Of a stretch of 64,000 nt of DNA, positions 61,027-64,000 are shown piece after piece. Position numbers and translations under genes: made by a program. Source of the DNA: Bryobacteraceae bacterium (lineage in GTDB: Bacteria; Acidobacteriota; Terriglobia; Bryobacterales; Bryobacteraceae); contig JAIEMJ010000003.1 in assembly GCA_019752335.1 (NCBI GenBank), positions 186,001 through 250,000 on the forward strand, written 5' to 3'. The notes below the pieces were generated by a model that did no database searches, was not told where the DNA came from, and saw only the letters and a program-made list of their open reading frames with translations. The number at the start of each line of letters is the position of its first letter. Position 1 is the stretch's first letter.

Positions 61027-62256
61027 ATGCGCTGCTTCCTGCTCCTGCTGCTGTCCCTCCCGTTGTCCGCCCAATCGCCCATCGTCCTGAAGGCGGCCCG
61101 CGTCTTCGACGGCGAGGCCATGCACCAGAATTGGAGCGTCCGCGTGCGCGGCAACCGCATCGAAGCCGCCGGACCCAGCGTCGACCTTGCCGGCGCCAAA
61201 GTCGTCGACCTCGGTAATCGCACCCTCATGCCCGGGATGGTGGAGGGCCATTCGCACGTCCTGCTGCACCCCTACAACGAGGTGCCGTGGAATGACCAGG
61301 TGGCCAAACAAGGCATCGCGCTGCGGGCCGCCCGCGCCGTCAATCATCTGCGCGCCAGCCTGCGCGCTGGCTTCACCACCCTGCGCGACCTGGGCACCGA
61401 AGGCGCGGGCTATGCCGATGCTGACCTGAAGCAAGCCTTGCGTGAAGGCATCGTACAGGGTCCGCGGCTGCTGATTGCCTCAAAAGCCATCGTCGCTACC
61501 GGCACCTACGCGCCCAAGGGCTTCGCGCCCGAATGGCACGTACCGCAAGGCGCCGAGGAGGCCGATGGCGAAGCCCTCCTGCGCGTCGTACGCGACCAGA
61601 TCGGCCACGGCGCGGACTGGATCAAGCTCTACGGCGACTATCGTTGGGGGCCGCATCCCGGCGCGCATCCCACTTTCTCCTTGAGCGAAATGCAGTTGGC
61701 CGTCGAGACGGCGCGCGCCGCCGGCGTGCCGGTGTCGGTGCATGCCAGCAGCCCCGAAGGCATGCGCCGCGCCATTCTGGGCGGCGCCGAAACGATTGAG
61801 CACGGCGATGGGGGTACGCCCGAAATCTTCCGCCTGATGGCCGAGCGCAAGGTCGCCTTGTGCCCGACGCTTGCCGCCGGCGACGCCACCGCGCAGTACG
61901 CCGGCTGGAAGAAGGGCCAACAACCGGAGCCCGCGCGGATCGCCGCCAAGCGCGCCAGCTTTCGCGCCGCGCTGGCCGCGGGCGTGACGATCTTGAGCGG
62001 CAGCGACGTCGGGGTCTTCGCCCACGGCGATAACGCCCGTGAACTCGAATTGATGGCCGATTACGGCATGCCGGTACTGGAAGTACTGAAGTCCGCTACG
62101 TCCGTAGCAGGGCGCGTTTTGCATCTCGACATTGGACAAGTGAAGGCCGGCATGCTGGCCGACTTGATCGCCGTGGAAGGCGATCCGCTGGCGGACTTGC
62201 AGTCCCTGCGCCGCGTTCGTTTCGTGATGAAAGATGGCGTCGTCGAAATAGAGTAG
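61027..62256 (+). CDS. Secreted amidohydrolase (imidazolonepropionase/prolidase-like)
   Basis: A 409-residue metal-dependent hydrolase of the amidohydrolase superfamily with a signal peptide (MRCFLLLLLSLPLSAQ). Metal ligands visible are His75 and His77 (MVEGHSHVLLHP), DWIKLYGD (probable carboxylated lysine), VSVHASS, TIEHGDGG and SGSDVGVFAHGDN. Similar secreted proteins hydrolyse cyclic imides or Xaa-Pro dipeptides. TATGAT at 61016-61021 ends five bases before the ATG, within 18 bp of the previous stop, so it should have its own leaderless transcript. Confidence 0.88.
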   Translation: MRCFLLLLLSLPLSAQSPIVLKAARVFDGEAMHQNWSVRVRGNRIEAAGPSVDLAGAKVVDLGNRTLMPGMVEGHSHVLLHPYNEVPWNDQVAKQGIALRAARAVNHLRASLRAGFTTLRDLGTEGAGYADADLKQALREGIVQGPRLLIASKAIVATGTYAPKGFAPEWHVPQGAEEADGEALLRVVRDQIGHGADWIKLYGDYRWGPHPGAHPTFSLSEMQLAVETARAAGVPVSVHASSPEGMRRAILGGAETIEHGDGGTPEIFRLMAERKVALCPTLAAGDATAQYAGWKKGQQPEPARIAAKRASFRAALAAGVTILSGSDVGVFAHGDNARELELMADYGMPVLEVLKSATSVAGRVLHLDIGQVKAGMLADLIAVEGDPLADLQSLRRVRFVMKDGVVEIE

Positions 62257-62306
62257 GCTGAGCATTAGGCCACACGACATCGTTAGAATAAAGGGAGGGA
62301 GATTGA

Positions 62307-62711
62307 ATGTCAGCTTCGGTAGTACAGTCCGCCAGCCGGGAAGAGTTACGCGCTGGATTAAAAGTCGTCAAGAGCGAGCACGAAGGCTCGGGTGTGGAGC
62401 GCCAACCCTCGGGAGTGTACGGATTTTCCTATTCGCCCTTCAATGCGTGTCCGATGTTCGCCAACCAGACCTACCAGGTCTTCGAGGTGCATAAGCGCCC
62501 CGACGGCTCCAAGTGGGTGGTGATGTGCGTTTCGCCGGAAGATGAGGCGCTCATCCTGAGTGACCAGGAGCCGATTGAGGTCACCCTCTATCCCGAGCCC
62601 TGGGAGAAGGCCACCAAACTCATCGCTTTCGACACCGCTCGCGTCATTAAGGCCAAGCCCGCGTCGCGGACCGACGGCAACTACATCCGGGCCACGCTCG
62701 CTAAGCTCTAG
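62307..62711 (+). CDS. Conserved-looking hypothetical protein
   Basis: A 134-residue soluble protein without recognised domain. It includes YGFSYSPFNACPMFANQTYQ and SKWVVMCVSPEDEALILSDQ and ends ASRTDGNYIRATLAKL. A strong ribosome-binding site (GGGAGGGAG) lies about 6 bases before the ATG, and TAGAAT is at 62284-62289, giving a normal short leader. It precedes ppc by 46 bp on the same strand and may be co-transcribed with it. Confidence 0.6.
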   Translation: MSASVVQSASREELRAGLKVVKSEHEGSGVERQPSGVYGFSYSPFNACPMFANQTYQVFEVHKRPDGSKWVVMCVSPEDEALILSDQEPIEVTLYPEPWEKATKLIAFDTARVIKAKPASRTDGNYIRATLAKL

Positions 62712-62757
62712 TCCCCTTCCGGCCCCGTTTGCCGTCCCCCGCAAAAGGTGGTTCTCC

Positions 62758-64000
62758 TTGCCGAAAGTCAGTAATGAACTCCTCCGCCGCGATGTCCGCA
62801 TGCTCGCGGATATGCTCGGCGACGCCATCACGTCGCTGGCGGGCGCGCCGGCTCTGGATCTCGTCGAGGACATCCGTAAGCTCTCCCGCAGCCGTCGCGC
62901 CGGTGACGCCTCGGCGGAGCAGGCGCTCGCGGCGCGCATCGCCGAACTCGGCGAGGCCGACATCCAGACCGTGGTGCGCGCCTTCACCGTCTTCCTCGAC
63001 CTCTCGAACCTCGCCGAGGACCGGCATCGCATTCGGGTGCTGCGCAATCGCGAGTTGGAGCACGAGCCCCTCGGCGAGTCCATCGCGGCCGGCATCGCGT
63101 CGCTCCAGACGCAGGGCTTCACCGCCACGCAAGTGCAGCAAGCGCTCGACCGGCTGTCGATTGACCTCGTCTTCACCGCCCATCCCAGCGAAGCCAAACG
63201 CCGCGCCGTCCGCGCCAAGCTCGGACGCATGCGTGGCTACATCCAGGACCTCGACCGCGTTGACCTCCTACCCCGCGAACGCCGCGACCTCGAAAACCAT
63301 CTGCGCACCGAGCTAGCTATCCTCTGGCAAACCGAATTCCTGCGCCCGCGCCGTCCCACCGTGCTCGAAGAGGTGGACCGCGTGCTCTCCATCGCGCCGC
63401 GCCTCTGGCAAGTGGCGCCCCGCATCTACGAAGCGATGCGCTGCGCGCTCGCGCTCAATTATCCGGGCGCGCACTTTCGCCTGCCGGTCTTCCTGCGCTT
63501 CGGCTCCTGGGTGGGCGGCGACCGCGATGGCCACCCCGACGTCACCGCCGAGGTCACCGGCCGCACGCTGCTGCGTCTGCGGGAGGGTGCGCTCAACCTC
63601 CACCGCCAGGAGTGCCGCCGCATGTACGACTTTTTGAGCCTGTCGGCACGCGAAGCGCCCGTCAGCGAGATGCTCGAAGCCAATCTCGAGGAGACGCAAG
63701 TGCGCTGGCCCGCCCTCACCGAACGCTTGGCGCCCACCGCCGCCTTCGAAGTCTACCGGCGTTATCTGACGATGATCGAGTGGCGCCTGGAATCCTCCGT
63801 GGAGCCCGGCGGACCCGCCTATCGCAACGGTCCCGAACTCGCCGCTGACCTCGAACTGATCCTCGCCAGCCTCCGCGAAGCCGACCCCCACAGTCGCGCG
63901 GCCGTCGAGGTCCAGCACTGGCTCGACCGCACGCGTGTCTTCGGCCTCCACCTCGCCAGCCTCGACATCCGGCAGGACTCCCGCCGCTACGCCGAAGTCT
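62758..64000 (+). CDS. ppc: Phosphoenolpyruvate carboxylase (3' end outside window)
   Basis: Carboxylates PEP to oxaloacetate, replenishing the citric acid cycle. About 414 residues are visible. The start is TTG at 62758, giving PKVSNELLRRDVRMLADMLG, a normal N-terminus for the family; no ATG precedes it in frame. The catalytic histidine is His142 in FTAHPSEAKRRA, and the second catalytic block is RFGSWVGGDRDGHPDVT (248-264). The frame stays open to the last base and ends near LASLDIRQDSRRYAEV, about half of the usual length. Confidence 0.92.
   Translation, partial: MPKVSNELLRRDVRMLADMLGDAITSLAGAPALDLVEDIRKLSRSRRAGDASAEQALAARIAELGEADIQTVVRAFTVFLDLSNLAEDRHRIRVLRNRELEHEPLGESIAAGIASLQTQGFTATQVQQALDRLSIDLVFTAHPSEAKRRAVRAKLGRMRGYIQDLDRVDLLPRERRDLENHLRTELAILWQTEFLRPRRPTVLEEVDRVLSIAPRLWQVAPRIYEAMRCALALNYPGAHFRLPVFLRFGSWVGGDRDGHPDVTAEVTGRTLLRLREGALNLHRQECRRMYDFLSLSAREAPVSEMLEANLEETQVRWPALTERLAPTAAFEVYRRYLTMIEWRLESSVEPGGPAYRNGPELAADLELILASLREADPHSRAAVEVQHWLDRTRVFGLHLASLDIRQDSRRYAEV

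Noticed and set aside
1-64000. CRISPR arrays, tRNA and rRNA genes, insertion sequences
   Set aside because: No regularly spaced repeats, cloverleaf-like genes, rRNA-like segments or transposase genes were recognised on reading both strands.

Overview
The window looks like a chromosome segment from an Acidobacteriota bacterium close to the Solibacter/Bryobacter group. The GC content is high. Lineage-typical families are present: an Oar-like TonB-dependent receptor, a TIGR03436-type VWA protein, a TIGR03437-type C-terminal domain, Pkn-type kinases with a beta-propeller tail, PEP-CTERM proteins, and many secreted DUF1501/1549/1552/1553/1592 cytochrome-linked proteins. LpxA and LpxD indicate a Gram-negative envelope. 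No rRNA, tRNA, CRISPR array or insertion sequence was recognised.

Layout. 0-5.2 kb: the 3' part of an Oar receptor, then a LysR regulator divergent from a quinone-oxidoreductase-like gene. 5.2-15.5 kb: lysC-cmk, a DUF1972 glycosyltransferase, a class III aminotransferase, an FG-GAP/VCBS protein, a PEP-CTERM protein, a serine hydrolase and a BrnT/BrnA-like toxin-antitoxin pair with a symmetric operator. 15.8-25.9 kb: a methyltransferase, TPR and HEAT proteins, divergent lpxD/lpxA sharing a 20-bp promoter, Uma2, glcEF, adk, a second PEP-CTERM protein and a Tat-type metallophosphoesterase. 25.9-48.4 kb: three modules of secreted cytochrome c/DUF1549-1553-1501 or DUF1592-1552 proteins. Among them sit a VWA protein and a 2180-residue protein that joins a copper-radical (galactose) oxidase, a MauG/cytochrome-c-peroxidase-like diheme domain, Ig-like modules and a ricin-type lectin. 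49-64 kb: pyk, a defence-like region, then a serine hydrolase, an amidohydrolase and the start of ppc.

The most interesting region is 50.4-58.7 kb. A retron-type reverse transcriptase is preceded by about 160 nt that folds like an msr-msd RNA: flanking a1/a2 repeats, two msr-like hairpins and a branched msd-like stem. A -10 box lies just before a1. Further on, the two ends of a Ser/Thr kinase gene (53.2-54.0 and 58.4-58.7 kb) flank an Abi-alpha-like gene, a GHKL-ATPase/PD-(D/E)XK nuclease gene and a DUF433/DUF5615 toxin-antitoxin pair. This suggests a defence cargo that interrupted or replaced the middle of the kinase gene.

A second theme is promoter architecture. A TANNAT-type -10 hexamer lies only 5-9 bases before the start codon of about nine genes, which predicts leaderless mRNAs, and it decides at least one start codon.
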